The notes: a model not told the origin generated them from the letters alone. A stretch of DNA of 64,000 nt from Paraescarpia echinospica (GCA_020002185.1 CM034531.1:84380183-84444182); one strand, 5' to 3'. Counted from the stretch's first letter, positions 45,061 to 58,389 are shown. Program-made: numbers and translations.

Positions 45061-46670
45061 CCCTCACTTGCACCGATTCTCTCTGTATTTTACATACACA
45101 ATTTTGTGAATATATTGTAGTTAACACGAAGTTACGCTTAGTTACCTGACGTAACAGCTGGACGGAAGCACAAGCTAAAGCAAAGGGCGTTTAAAATTAA
45201 CTACTAAAATGCCCGTCACCTGACGGGATGCTTTAGTAGTTTACAGTAGTGATAGTAATATTTACCAAATGTTAGAAACACAATGCATCGTTACATAAAA
45301 ACCATATCGAGTTCGTAGGTATATATTCGTTGTGTGTTTAAAATGACGAAAGTCGGAGAGAATTGTGAAGTTCACCCCCATCAAAAGGCCCTACTCGTGA
45401 TAGTGTAGAATTGTCAAATAATGTTCGTATTGCTATGCCAGGGTAGACATAAGCATATTGTGCCAAGGTGTGCTTCATGATGCCAAGTCAATCAGGCAGG
45501 GACCATTTTCCAGAAGTATTTGCCGCGTGCGCGTTGTTCGTACGATTATTAAGTATTACGTGCACATTACGTTTTACATTCCGCACAACTGATTTATCCC
45601 ATATAAGGTGAGAATCTTGACATACATTTAGAAAAAATGTATAGGTCTTGCGTCATATTCTACGGGTATTAAGTTAATCTTAGACAGTTTGGCGCTCGAG
45701 GTTCAAGCCGTCTAAGAAGAAAAAGTTAACCTACCCACATACGCAAGCTCGATTATAAATAGATCACTGCGGTATTACCATTAAATGTATTATTGGGCCA
45801 TGTTCTAGGGCCACACGTTTGGAAACAGAGATTATGTGCATAGCAGAACGTAACTGCCGATCCTATAACTTGATTTACACATTTTATTGAGTTTATATAT
45901 TCGAAGGCAGAAGTTTATACATAACATTTATAGGCTAATGGTTGGCATGGTTTCTGAAGTAGTTATTAGGTTAATAAATCATATGCATAACTTATTTATT
46001 CTGTGTCTGACATTACAAGTGCGTAACACATAATTATATGTTTACGTATTCACACAACATTTCATGCAAATCTGCCACGCCGTTTTGCCATAAGAGGGAA
46101 ATGAAGTCAGTATGATAATGTTCCCGTTTTCAGACACCAGATGGGGTACGTTTATGTTTTGATGTGCCTACAACATATAATAGCTATACAGAAGATATAT
46201 AAAATTACAGAAATTCAGCAAATTGCGTATAGTTTCATAAGAAAGTAAAAAACGAATCATCTATGTCATTAAAACATTACCAAAACTGAAGTAAAAACAT
46301 ATTTTGGAAACAAATGCATTTCAGTTGCGTTTCCCTGACATTTCCCAGTATATTTTGTTAATAATGGTAACATAAAGATGTTATGAGTATTGCCGTACCC
46401 AGCATTTTGTTACAAACAACTTTCGCTTTTACAACTTTAAGATCCAATCAGTAGATTTGGCTGTATGAAACGAGTTTTGAATAGCTTGATATCCGCTTGA
46501 AAATGGCAGTCGTGTTTAAAGATGGCGTACAAAACGGTAATAAGCTACGCTTCTGAAATGTCCATCACCCATTTTTGGACACCTCAGGTATCGGTGTAAC
46601 TGCAAATCATAGTGGGAATTACTCCCTCAATTTGAGAATTAACTTCAGAATTTGCAGGCTTGGCTCATCG
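45061..46670. other. Gene-free stretch with one imperfect hairpin (45199-45241)
   Basis: AT-rich with no gene. aactactaaa..cccgtca (45199-45218) pairs with tgacggg...tttagtagtt (45221-45241) around a 2-base loop with a small internal mismatch. Confidence 0.55.
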
Positions 46671-46671
46671 A

Positions 46672-48830
46672 GTACAACTTTCGGTCATTCGTACGGGGCT
46701 TCCGTTATTCGACAAAGCCAATGAAGCAGCGTCATTGAAATCTTCATCATTTGATGGCAGCCGAACAAGCAATTTGTGAAGATTAAACACACACAAAAAT
46801 CCAATACATTATTCGCATATCTGTCACATTTGCATATTTGTTATATCTGTTCAATGGCATAGTCATCTTGACATCTTAGTGCAGATAGTTAGCGCGTTTA
46901 AATTGCGATGATCCAGGAACTCGGCAAAACAATCGATTGTATCAATGGTATTTCAATGACAGTTCGTCAAAATATGGTCAGGAGAGATTGTGAGAAGTCA
47001 TTATCACGTACAGTTGCAGCATACGTTAAACATTTTGGAAATTGGCTCGGCTTCCAGTTACAGTAGCAGAGAAGACATTATTGCAAAAAAAAATTGTGTA
47101 TGACACGTGAAGGTAGTAGCTCAGATTCGCATAGCTTTGAACAGTCGCAGATCGTCGAACGGAAAACAAAAACGGCCACAAGCGGACAACATAACGATAC
47201 ATTTGTTCCTGTCAATAAATCATTAGGCTTTGTGTATTTTTATAGTGACTGTTTTGGTATATGACGTGGTAGAACGATTGGTCGCATTTGCGAGGGAATG
47301 CGTCGATAGGCTAACAATCTCAATCATTTTATTCATCCCATGTGGACATGTATGGGTTAAACCCCCAAGATTGCAACAAACAATATGCGCGACAACATAG
47401 GAAGCAGCAGCGGCAGTACCAGCAGCAACAACAGTAGCTGCAGCTGCAGGAACAGCAGAGACGGCGGCAACAACAGCAATAACAACAACAACAGCAACAA
47501 ACACAAAAACAAGAACTATCTTTAGTATCTAATACAATGCAAAGGTATAAGAGACAGCACAACTGTACCTGCTGTTGCAGTAGTAGACCATAAGATACTT
47601 AGAGTATCATGTTTTCCTTCCCTACCCCACTAACCCTCCATCCCTCATCATCTCCCTTCTTCTCTCCCTCCCTCCTTCCCTCCCTCCTTCCCTCCATTCC
47701 CTTCCCTACCTCCCCCTTCCCTCCCTTCCTCCCTCCCTCCCTCTCTCCCTCCCTCCCTCCCTCCCTCTCTCTCCCCCTCCCTCCGTCCCTCCGTCCCTCC
47801 GTTCCTCACTCCCCCACCCCTCCGCCCCCGTCCCTCGGTCCCTCCTTCCCTTCGCCTCTCTGTCTCTCCTTGATACGCTACCTCCCTTCCTCCGTCATTG
47901 CTTGACCATTACTACTACCACAACACAATACCAAGTGTCTTCTCACGTGAAAAGTCTGTTCGAATCCTATGCTACGGTGTCGAACCTTGGGCAAGTTCGT
48001 TTACTCTACATTGCTTCAGTTCACTCAGCTGCATGAATGAGTTATAGACAGTGGTGAATATTTGTGTACGAATAGTCTTCACGCATTAATTGCAGCGTGA
48101 CTTAATTCTTCCCAGAGAAGTCGATAGGGTGTTCGATTGAACAGGTCTGCCAGGGAATAAAGTGTAAAGCGTTTTGAGCAGTCCTGAGGACTGGATACTG
48201 CGCTATATAAGAACTTACCTTTACACAGGTCAACGAGCGGAGACCACAGCTAGCTTCTGTTTACATGCGGGTGACAGTCCTGGACAATGAATGTCTGCAA
48301 TTTATATTTCTGAATTAATTACTTATCGCTGTTGATGGTAATACTTAGTTTTGTGATTAATTATTAACAACAACTGATGCATTTAATCAGAGGCGCGTAT
48401 AGGTATGAAGTACGTTTTGCCTGTGCACGTCTGTGTGTAAATATACATACCCTCGCATGCATTCGCCCGTTCTAGATGATATACGTGTGTCGTACGTATA
48501 GGTCATCGTGCCCTTTGCAATAGTAATATGGGTTTAGTGGGTTTTTCAAATTTATATAGGTACGTTTGTGTGACGAAAGGTCACAAGGTTAGTTGATATG
48601 TCATTTTGAAGACATGTGTTATATGTTATATATATAAATGTTATATCGGCAAATAGAATTGATACGACATGATGTCGCTTGGTGTCCTCTTTATATCGGG
48701 TGTGTGTTTCATGCTGCAGCACAATAATTATAACTCGACAGTGGTGTAGCAACTACTTGCAAAGAAACACGCTGTTAATGTAACGTTCATATGCAGACAA
48801 CGTATGTTGCACCAAATAGCGTCCTCGTAA
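46672..48830. repeat. Partial third copy of the duplication, without the channel gene
   Basis: 46672-47955 corresponds to 5065-6510, including the triplet (47400-47515) and pyrimidine (47610-47880) tracts. 48225-48600 corresponds to 9285-9675, and 48620-48830 to 11190-11355. The channel-gene block (about 6511-9284) and the 1.5-kb block with the Penelope-like element (about 9680-11185) are absent. A SINE sits at the first junction. Confidence 0.9.
47958..48217 (+). mobile_element. tRNA-derived SINE with L2-like tail, 5'-truncated
   Basis: Starts at a Pol III B-box (gttcgaatcc, 47958-47967). A central domain contains ccttgggcaag and ttgcttcagttcactcagct, and the tail reads gtaaagcgttttgagcagtc ... 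gcgctatataag. The combination matches a common invertebrate SINE layout (tRNA head, conserved core, LINE-type 3' end). The A-box part of the head is missing. Confidence 0.75.
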
Positions 48831-48875
48831 TCTGCTTCCACTTTCATTTGTACTTCATATGCCTGTATGGATTCT

Positions 48876-49720
48876 TTAATATACAGAATGACTCACACAT
48901 AACTTCTGTACCAGTGTGTTGATGGCCATTCTTCTGCAATTCTTGTAATATTGTCCTCTGCCACCCATTATGGACAGTATACCCGATAACGCTATATGTC
49001 CAATGCGTGCCTCTTTCAGTGTGCAGATCACTCTCCTATTCTTATCAATGATGGTCGTCGTACCTTCCTTCTCAGCATTATTGGTGCCCACGAGCACAAT
49101 AATAGATCCTCCGTTGCCATTACCCATGACCTGGCCTACTTTTTCTGATACATCCTTTATCTTTGCCCCTGGTAGACATACATTCATATCCTCCCCTTTG
49201 TTTATTGTATTGTCCAACTTCCTGACAACTCGCAGTTTCCTCTCTTTCCCCTTGACTACTGCATCTGCATAACTCTTGCGTTCCTTCTGTTGCAGCTCCT
49301 CAACACCGACCTGTTTACCTTTCTTTTGCTGAACACTCTGTCTCCTTCCATACGTCTTCTTCTCAGTCTTTTGTTTCACAGTCTTACCAACTGTCTCTGT
49401 GGTATTTACCTCTTCACCACCTGTATCGCTGTCGGGTCTCCTCGTTCTCTACGGTCTGACCACCTGTTGATCTATCCCCATTTTTTGTGACGAACACTTT
49501 TCCTCTGTCCCTCTGTCTTCTTCTCATTTCCTTGCTCCTTTACACCTACCATCGTCCCTCCTCTCAACACCCTTCTTCAGTCTCCGTGTCACAACTCTGC
49601 TCCTTCTGTGTCGTAGTATTCCCAACTATCTCCGTGTCATCCCTCTCTGTTCCATCTAGTTCCATGTCGAGTCTCACCTCCGTCTCTTTCACTATATCCG
49701 TCAACTTACACACCTCCATC
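48876..49720 (-). pseudogene. CR1-like LINE ORF1 with SGNH/esterase-like domain, second copy, broken
   Basis: Minus strand: a charged N-terminal part (Glu/Thr/Lys-rich, frames changing above 49380), KSYADAVVKGKERKLRVVRK, then MNVCLPGAKIKDVSEKVGQV, GSIIVLVGTNNAEKEGTTT, IALSGILSIMGGRGQYYKNC and RRMAINTLVQKLC. Related to 41015-41910. The block I GDS motif is missing because the sequence runs straight from KERKLRV to VRKLD. The end of the domain is lost near 48876. Confidence 0.75.
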
Positions 49721-49724
49721 AGAG

Positions 49725-49978
49725 AGGGTGTCTGGTGCCTAGGGCCAACGAATGTCTTAATCCGCCACTGGCATTGGACCAACGTTAGCAGTTTTGCAGT
49801 GAGATAGGCGTCTCTATTATATTATGAGGTATGCGTCCCAACCCACGCGATAGTAATGGTGGCGCCCTCTAACGGGAAAGACGAATAATCGATTATCCAG
49901 GTTCTGCGATCTGTCGCCACCAATTGTCGCTCCTACAAAAAACGAGACAATCCAGAGCCTTTTGCCGTTTCCACTGTG
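49725..49978. repeat. Dispersed repeat, partner of 32186-32440
   Basis: See 32186-32440. Here it directly abuts the 5' side of the LINE ORF1 remnant. From 49979 to 50250 nothing is recognised. Confidence 0.8.
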
Positions 49979-50249
49979 GGGGTAAGACCACATTAAGGAT
50001 TCGTGAGAAGCTGCATAAATATACCCCGTATGTGACTGAGAATATCATAGCAATGTGTGACTCTCGAATTATACAGCGACCACAACGATCCACATTTTTG
50101 CAATAAAAACAAAAACTGGTCACCTAACAGAAGTGCCATATGTTGCAATTTTGTACATTGACTAGCATGCTATCATTGTCGACGGTCAGACACTTTTCAG
50201 CTGTAATATAACCGAATTATACCGACGTTTGCACAAGACAAGGCAGATT

Positions 50250-53200
50250 AAACTAAACGTAGGCACGCGTCAACTACACTGACAAGAAGCTGCATTTATC
50301 ACTGGTATTTTATACGTTATATCCGTATATTTAACATCGGAACTGTTTTTAGTACCCTTGTAAGAATTTGGTGATGTTTGAATAAAACATGATTAGGACA
50401 ATGGACTCGTCGATGTACTTGCAAAGATACTGGATGCCACAACTGTCACCAACCTTTATCACGTGTCTTGAGTGTTCCTGTCAAACGTTTGTTTTGTTTC
50501 TGAAATAAACTATTTTGCCAGCCGTATCTCTTGTTTCCAATAATGTGTGTACATCAGCGAAATATATAATGGCCAAGTTATTGACGTGTGGCTATGTTTG
50601 GACCCTCTGTATCAAACAGAGATCTGCGCCTGAGTAACAGTATGTTTATTTTAAGGGGGTTAGGATGACAATTTGTGTGACGCAAGATATACGTTATACT
50701 GGGCATCCCATTTTTGGTTTCATAATGTACTATATATATACCTCAATTTATACCCAGCGTTTTAGAGCGTTATCTGCAATATAATTGTAGTTACCATCAA
50801 AAGACGCCTTTGTGCCTTTCAATATTGTGAATATTGTTGAAATGCCTGGCTTGTGCTCTTGACACCTACCCGTGTCATACACGAGTGACACAACAACACA
50901 GTTCATGATTGCATCATATCATTTAGCACAGCTTGTGTGCATTACGTTATACCAAATTCGTGAGGATGTGCAACTTGCATGTCCAATAAAATGTTGCTTA
51001 AAATAATGATTTTGTGTATTTTTGCAAACAATTACAACGTTTTATGAAAAATGAAAAAAATATATATTTCGTTAATATTCTATATATTTTACTCCGATAT
51101 CGGTAAGACACTGTGTTGGCCTGTATGTTGTGCTCAGTACCATTAATATCAGGCAAACGTCGTATGCGGTATAAGGTATCGAATAATCATTTTTAAACCT
51201 ACTCAAGGCGCTGTTTAGCTTGGACGTGTGCACAGTTTGATGACGCATATTTTAATTGTTATTGAGACTGTGTACTTTTTCCTTTGTGGTTATCTGGTTA
51301 TATGTATAGCTTGATATAAATAAAATTGTCGTAAAGATTTGCAAGAATCGGGAGATCAAATTAGAAATCCGGCCCGTTTTATCACGAAAATCACCAAAAT
51401 TTGATTTCAGCGACAGTTGATGGTTTTTCGGCTGCACTTGAAAGCTGATGTAGACCAGAATACATATTGAATTGCATACTGTTAGAATTACGTCTAAAAG
51501 GTTTTAAAGGTTATTAATAAGCCAATTATTAGGTAATATGCAAGAAAAATAAAGTGATGATTTAGGTGGTGTGAAGGTTAAAAACTTCATTCCAAGCATG
51601 TTCTGTGATACTGAGTCCCACGAAAACCTGTGTAGAAAGTGCATATGTGTCATGGCGTGGAGTTTCGTTTAAATCTGCATCACGTGCGACAATATTGACA
51701 TATTTCCATTAATTTCCAGTAAGATGAATGTCGCCTCAGTTATACCATTTATATTTTTGTAAGCGACATCTGTAAATGCGTGTTTCTTAACACCGATACT
51801 AACGTGGGTGTTTCTTCTGATCCAACTTGTCCTTCCTAATTATACGGCACTTGTATATGTCATACTTGGATCGCACAATAAGCAATAATGGGCAAGCAGG
51901 CAACATTTTGAATCCACCACCCCCCCCCCCTCCAACGCAGCCCAGTTTTAGTGAAGTTAAGTTTTATGACTGGTATTTTGTACGTTATATCTGTACATTT
52001 AACATCGGAACTGTTTTTAGTACCCATATAAGAATTTGGTGATGTTTGAATAAAACATGAGTATGACAATGGACTCGTCGATGTATTTGCAGTGATACTG
52101 GGTGCCACAACTGTCAGCAACCTTTATCAGGTGTCTGGGATGTCCCTGTCAAACGTTTATTTTGTTTCTGAAATTAACTATTTTGCCAGCTGTATCTCTT
52201 GTTTCCAATAATGGGTGTACATCAGCGAAATATATAGTGGCCAAGTAATTGACGAGTGGCTATATTTGGACCTCTGTATCAAACAGAGATCTGCGCCTGA
52301 GTAAAAGTATAGTTATTTTAAGGGGGGTTAGGATGACAGTTTGTGTGAAGCAAGATATATGTTCTACTGGGCATCCCTTTTTGGTTTCGTAATGTACTGT
52401 GTATATACCTCAATTTATTTCAAGCATTTTAGCGCTTTATCTACAATATAATTGTAGTTACCATCAAAAGACGCCTCTGAGCCTTTCAACATTGTGAATA
52501 TTGTTGAAATGCCTGGCTCGTGCTTTTGACACCTACCCGTGTCGTACACGAGTGACACACAGTTCATGATTGCATCATATCATTTAGCACAGCTTGTGTG
52601 CATTACGTTACACCAAATTCGTGAGGATGTGCATCTGGCATGTCCAATAAAATGTTGCTTAAAACAATGATTTTGTGTATTTTTTGCAAACAATTACAAC
52701 AATTTATGAAAAATGAAAAAATATATATATTTCGTTAATACGCTATTTTACTCCGATATCGGTAAGACACTGTGTTGGCCTGTATGTTGTGCACAGTACC
52801 ATTAATTTCAGGCAAACGTCGTATGTGGTATAAGGTACCGAATAATAATGTTTAAATCAATTCAAGGCGATTTTTAGCTTGGACGTGTGCACAGTTTGAT
52901 GACGCATATTTTAATTTTTATTTAGACAGTGTAATTTTCCCTTTGTGGTTATCTAGTTATATGAATAGCTTGATATAAATCCAACTTTCGTAAAGATTTG
53001 CAAGAGCCAGGATATCAAATTAGAAATACGGTTCGTTTTATCACGAAAACCAATAAAATTTGATTTCAGCGACGGTTGATGGTTTTTCGGCTGCACTTGA
53101 AAGCTGATGTAGACCAGAATACATATTGAATTGCATACTGTTAGAATTACGTCTAAAAAGGATCTAAAGATTATTAATAAGCCAGTTATTAGGTAGTATG

Positions 53201-53957
53201 CATGGAAAATAAAATTATAATTTAGGTGGTGTGAAGGTTAAAAACTACATTCCAAGCATGTTCTATGATACTGAGTCCCACGAAAACCTGTGTAGAAAGT
53301 GCATGCGTGTCATGGCGTGGAGTTTCGTTTAAATCTGCGTCATGTGCGAGAATATTGACATATTTACAGTAATTTCTAGTATGATGAATTTCGCCTCAGT
53401 TATATCAGTTATATTTTTGTAAGCGACATCTGTAAATGCGTATTTCTTAACCCCGATATTAACGTGAGTGTTTCTCCTGTTCCAACTTGTCCTTCGTAAG
53501 TATATGACACTTGTATATATCAGCTTAAACTAATTGTAGGCTTAGGTCAATTACACTGACAAGAAGCTGCTTTTATCACTTGTATTTTGTACGTTATATC
53601 CGTATATTGAACATCGGAACTGTTTTAGTACCCTTATAAGAATTTGGTGATGTTTAAATAAAACATGATTAGGACAATGGACTCGTTGATGTACTTGCAG
53701 AGATACTGGATGCCACAACTGTCACCAACCTTTATCACGTGTCTTGGGTGTCCCTGTCAAACGTTTGTTTTGTTTCTGAAATTAACTACTTTGCCAGCTG
53801 TATCTCTTGTTTCCAATAATGTGTGTACATCAGATAAAATATATAGTGGCCAAGTTATAGACGTGTGGCTATATTTGGACCCTCTGTATCAAACAGAAAT
53901 CTGCGCCGGTGTAAAAATATGGTTATTTTAAGGGGGTTAGGATGACAATTTGTGTGA
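50250..53957. repeat. ~1.6-kb tandem repeat, two full units and one partial
   Basis: Unit A about 50250-51850, unit B 51969-53521, partial unit C 53522-53957. The landmark tttaacatcggaactgtttt (with variants) follows 50301, 51969 and 53578, giving periods of 1668 and 1609 bp. Units differ by scattered substitutions and indels. Between A and B is about 120 bp of other sequence with a C12-13 run (about 51919). Each full unit has ccaataaaatgttgcttaaa followed by a T/G-rich stretch, like a polyadenylation site, but no conserved frame. Confidence 0.9.
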
Positions 53958-54402
53958 CTGTCATGGATTAGCGAGGTCTCCGTACACTAGATGGCTCAGT
54001 CTAGTAGGGTTCTTATATATCAAGGTCAACACATATGAGAAAGAACGGTTATCGTGAACAAGCAACAAAGAACGAAGAAAATTTAATAACTTCATTACAA
54101 GATATCTTCCTTTTGGTAAATATCTCTAAATATAACAAAAATAAACAGAATAAAGAAATCCCGTAACCAAATCTTAATAGAACATAATAAACAATAATAC
54201 TGAATCTTTCAATTATCAAATTCCACTTCCTTTCTAAGGTGGATTATACCACTATATGACCAAACACTAGGCGCCAAGTGTTATCTAAGAATAACTCCCA
54301 TAATATAAATATCACAGAATATAGCTAGTCCTCGCAGACTCTCATTACAGTAATCTGTTACAACACACACACACACACCACACACACACCACACACACAC
54401 CA
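53958..54402. other. Gene-free edge of the gap with (CA)n
   Basis: No gene. Ends in cacacacacca repeats at 54361-54402, a likely cause of the assembly break. Confidence 0.7.
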
Positions 54403-55402
54403 NNNNNNNNNNNNNNNNNNNNNNNNNNNNNNNNNNNNNNNNNNNNNNNNNNNNNNNNNNNNNNNNNNNNNNNNNNNNNNNNNNNNNNNNNNNNNNNNNN
54501 NNNNNNNNNNNNNNNNNNNNNNNNNNNNNNNNNNNNNNNNNNNNNNNNNNNNNNNNNNNNNNNNNNNNNNNNNNNNNNNNNNNNNNNNNNNNNNNNNNNN
54601 NNNNNNNNNNNNNNNNNNNNNNNNNNNNNNNNNNNNNNNNNNNNNNNNNNNNNNNNNNNNNNNNNNNNNNNNNNNNNNNNNNNNNNNNNNNNNNNNNNNN
54701 NNNNNNNNNNNNNNNNNNNNNNNNNNNNNNNNNNNNNNNNNNNNNNNNNNNNNNNNNNNNNNNNNNNNNNNNNNNNNNNNNNNNNNNNNNNNNNNNNNNN
54801 NNNNNNNNNNNNNNNNNNNNNNNNNNNNNNNNNNNNNNNNNNNNNNNNNNNNNNNNNNNNNNNNNNNNNNNNNNNNNNNNNNNNNNNNNNNNNNNNNNNN
54901 NNNNNNNNNNNNNNNNNNNNNNNNNNNNNNNNNNNNNNNNNNNNNNNNNNNNNNNNNNNNNNNNNNNNNNNNNNNNNNNNNNNNNNNNNNNNNNNNNNNN
55001 NNNNNNNNNNNNNNNNNNNNNNNNNNNNNNNNNNNNNNNNNNNNNNNNNNNNNNNNNNNNNNNNNNNNNNNNNNNNNNNNNNNNNNNNNNNNNNNNNNNN
55101 NNNNNNNNNNNNNNNNNNNNNNNNNNNNNNNNNNNNNNNNNNNNNNNNNNNNNNNNNNNNNNNNNNNNNNNNNNNNNNNNNNNNNNNNNNNNNNNNNNNN
55201 NNNNNNNNNNNNNNNNNNNNNNNNNNNNNNNNNNNNNNNNNNNNNNNNNNNNNNNNNNNNNNNNNNNNNNNNNNNNNNNNNNNNNNNNNNNNNNNNNNNN
55301 NNNNNNNNNNNNNNNNNNNNNNNNNNNNNNNNNNNNNNNNNNNNNNNNNNNNNNNNNNNNNNNNNNNNNNNNNNNNNNNNNNNNNNNNNNNNNNNNNNNN
55401 NN
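54403..55402. other. Assembly gap (1000 N)
   Basis: Exactly 1000 N, a conventional placeholder, so the true distance is unknown. The LINE at 55403 starts at the gap edge. Confidence 1.
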
Positions 55403-57425
55403 CGGACCAGAAAGAAATACTTATCGAAAGAAGCCATTAGAAAAATTTAGTATAAACAAATGATGTGGAAGTCATATAGACGTACTGGCAATGACGAAGA
55501 CTACAACATTTATAAAGAAGCACTAAACCAAGCTACAGCTGAAATTAGAAATTCAAAGAGAAGCTATGAACATAAATTAGCTTGTAATATAAAACATGAC
55601 AGCAAGAGTTTTTATGCGTATGTTCGAAGCAAACAGAAAGTTCAGGATAAGGTCGGTCCTCTAGAAGATAGTGCTGGAAATATAATATCAGAAGGATTCT
55701 TAATGGCTGAAGACCTAAATGAGTATTTTAGTTCAGTGTTTACCAGAGAAGACACTAGTTCACTGCCAGTACCAGAGGCTAAGTTCAAGGGGGCAGAATC
55801 AGACTATTTAAGACAGTTAATTGTAACCCCAGAAATGGTAGCTAAGAAAATTAGGGCTATGAAGGAAAATAAATCACCTGGAGTGGATGGTATTCCACCC
55901 AAACTACTAGTGGAAATTGTAGAACAAATTAGCATACCGCTTGCAACAGTTTTCAACTTGTCATTAGAAGAGGGAGTGGTTCCTTTAGAATGGAAAGAAG
56001 CAAACATTATACCGTTATTTAAAAAAGGTTCGAGAAACAAGTCAGAGAACTATAGACCAGTTAGTTTAACATCAGTGATTTGTAAATTATTAGAAAGACT
56101 AATTAAAGATCACATGGTGGATTTTCTTGTTAAACATAACTTGATAAACCCATCTCAACATGGGTTTCTAAAAGCGAGGTCATGCTTAACAAATATGTTA
56201 TGTTTTTTGGAAGATATCACTAAGTGGGTAGATGATGGATCACCAGTAGATATCATCTACTTAGATTTTCAAAAGCTTTCGACAAGTGCCACATCAGAGA
56301 TTACTGCTTAAACTAAAAGCCCATGGCAGTAAATGGTATAATTAACTGGATAAAAAATGGCTGATTGACAGAAGACAACGGGTAGTTGTTGATGGGGAGG
56401 CTTCAAACTGGAAATCAGTTTTGAGTGGGGTTCCACAGGGATCAGTACTGGGACCTATATTATTCTTAATATATATAAACGATTTGGACGATGATATAGC
56501 TAGCAAGGTGTTGAAATTTGCAGATGATACAAAAGTGTTTAGAAGGATTGAAAGTGATGGGGATAGACAGCATTTACAAGATGATCTTGACAGGTTGATC
56601 AAATGGTCTGAAAAGTGGCAAATGTTGTTCAATTTTGGGAAATGTAAATGCCTTCACACAGGACATGGGAACGAATATGTAGAATATACAATGGGGGGAA
56701 CTGTACTAAGTACTACTGTAAAAGAAAAAGACTTAGGGCTGACAATTAGTGCTGACATGAAGGTTTCAGAGCAGTGTGGAATTGCAGCTTCAAAGGGAAA
56801 TCAAATCCTTGGATTGATTAGGCGAAATATAGCATATAAAGAAAAAGAACTAATAATACCACTGTACAAAACAATAGTTAGGCCTCATTTAGAATATTGT
56901 ATACAAGCGTGGAGGCCATACCGCAAGAAGGACATAGATATGCTAGAAAGAGTACAGAGGAGAGCGACTAAAATGATACCAAAACTGAGGGATCTTAGTT
57001 ATGAAAAACGCCTAAAAGAATGTGGTTTAACAACACTAGAGACCAGGAGATTGAGAGGAGATCAGATAGAAGTGTTTAAAATATTGAATGGTTATGAAAA
57101 TATTGATAGAAATATGTTTTTTTCAGTTAAGAAAGATAGAAAGACTAGAGGACATGAAGTTACATTAGTAAAGGAGCAGTGTAGATTAGACGTGAGAAAG
57201 TTCTCATTTTCACAAAGGACGGTGAATGAATGGAACAGATTATCTGATGATTGTGTGGGTGCTAGTAGTGTGAATATGTTTAAAAATAAAATCGACACAT
57301 ACCTCAGAAGGGCTGGATATATGTAGATAAAAGGGTTGGACTCTCGATAAGCCAAATGGCTTCCTTGTCCACCTGCCATCTAGAGTTAATTCTCTGGATG
57401 GCAATCTTGTTAAATCTTGTTAAAC
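55403..57425 (+). mobile_element. CR1-like LINE, endonuclease-RT linker to 3' end (plus strand)
   Basis: The gap removes the 5' part. The RT follows (see 55460-57326), then a short 3' UTR ending in cttgttaaatcttgttaaa, a repeated terminal motif as in CR1-group elements. Among the LINEs here this is the least decayed. Confidence 0.85.
55460..57326 (+). pseudogene. CR1-like reverse transcriptase, frameshifted
   Basis: First part (55460-56311): a basic linker, KENKSPGVDGIPPKLL, WKEANIIPLFKKGSRNKSEN, YRPVSLTSVICKLLERLIKD, HGFLKARSCLTNML and IIYLDFQK (first catalytic Asp). Two small deletions around 56272-56290 break the frame just after this. Second part (56421-57326): GVPQGSVLGPILFLIYINDL, LKFADDTKVF (catalytic FADD), KWQMLFNFGKCKCLHTG, LGLTISADMK, IVRPHLEYCIQAWRPY and MLERVQRRATKMIP, ending with SSVNMFKNKIDTYLRRAG. 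Complete palm and thumb apart from the break; inactive as it stands. Confidence 0.88.
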
Positions 57426-58380
57426 CACCACGCGGTTTTGTAGTCGAACGCAGCGACAAACAATTTCCGGTCCCTCTTTTACGCCACGCAGTGAATATTT
57501 TAATGGTGATTTTCAGCCAATGAGATTAAAGTTTAACATTTGCTGCGGGCATAAACATGGAAGCACCCAGGAATTATTCCAAAACACGCGTCCGCAGGCG
57601 ATTTCTACGATTAAATGCTAACTTTTGAGCGGTCTATTTTGTTGTAAAGAAGTATTAATGCGCAGCGCAACGAAGCCGGTGGTGTTTTTTTTAGCTTTGG
57701 TGTAATTCTCGACATTGTCATTATGTCGAACTCCAGTAATTCGGACTTTGATGGGATTTTCGAATCGAGTTTATAACGAACGCTGCCATCGAAGGGGAAT
57801 GTTTTGCACTATGATTACGCATTTTAAACATAACACCAACTTAATAGTTCAGACGAGATGACGGCTATGATCACAAAGAACGCCATTTTGTATAAAATCT
57901 TGAAAATACATGCACTCTGAAAAACTTAAATTATTTCAGTTTTATTTACCATAGACATTTAATTAGTTTTCCATTCTGTAGCATAGTAATTTATGAACAT
58001 TTCATACGCAGCATGTAACCGCTAATTAGTAATGAAAAATATTTATAAAAAATTAATTGTTGAAAATTATTTAAGTATTTTATTTTTGTCAAACTTTAGC
58101 AATTCATATTTGGGTAATAAATTGACAAATATGTCACATACTTGGCTAGTTACACCAGGAATTAGTTCTTCAGATGTAGTGAAAATGTTATTTGAATCGG
58201 ATCAAAAATTATTTATTTATTTGCATTCATGCAACCCGAGTATATCACATGATTCACTCACAGCACATTCTCTTGATTTAATAGGATTCAATAACAGGCA
58301 CATATTTGCATTAATCTGGCCTTGAAAGGGTTAATCCTTAGTGATTGTTCAGAACACCAGACTGACCACATACTTAAACA
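57426..58380. other. Gene-free stretch
   Basis: No recognised gene. The ORF at 58032-58325 is low-complexity and AT-driven. Confidence 0.4.
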
Positions 58381-58389
58381 AAGCGAATG

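Noticed and set aside
54358..55437. 359-aa minus-strand ORF
   Set aside because: It consists almost wholly of the N gap.
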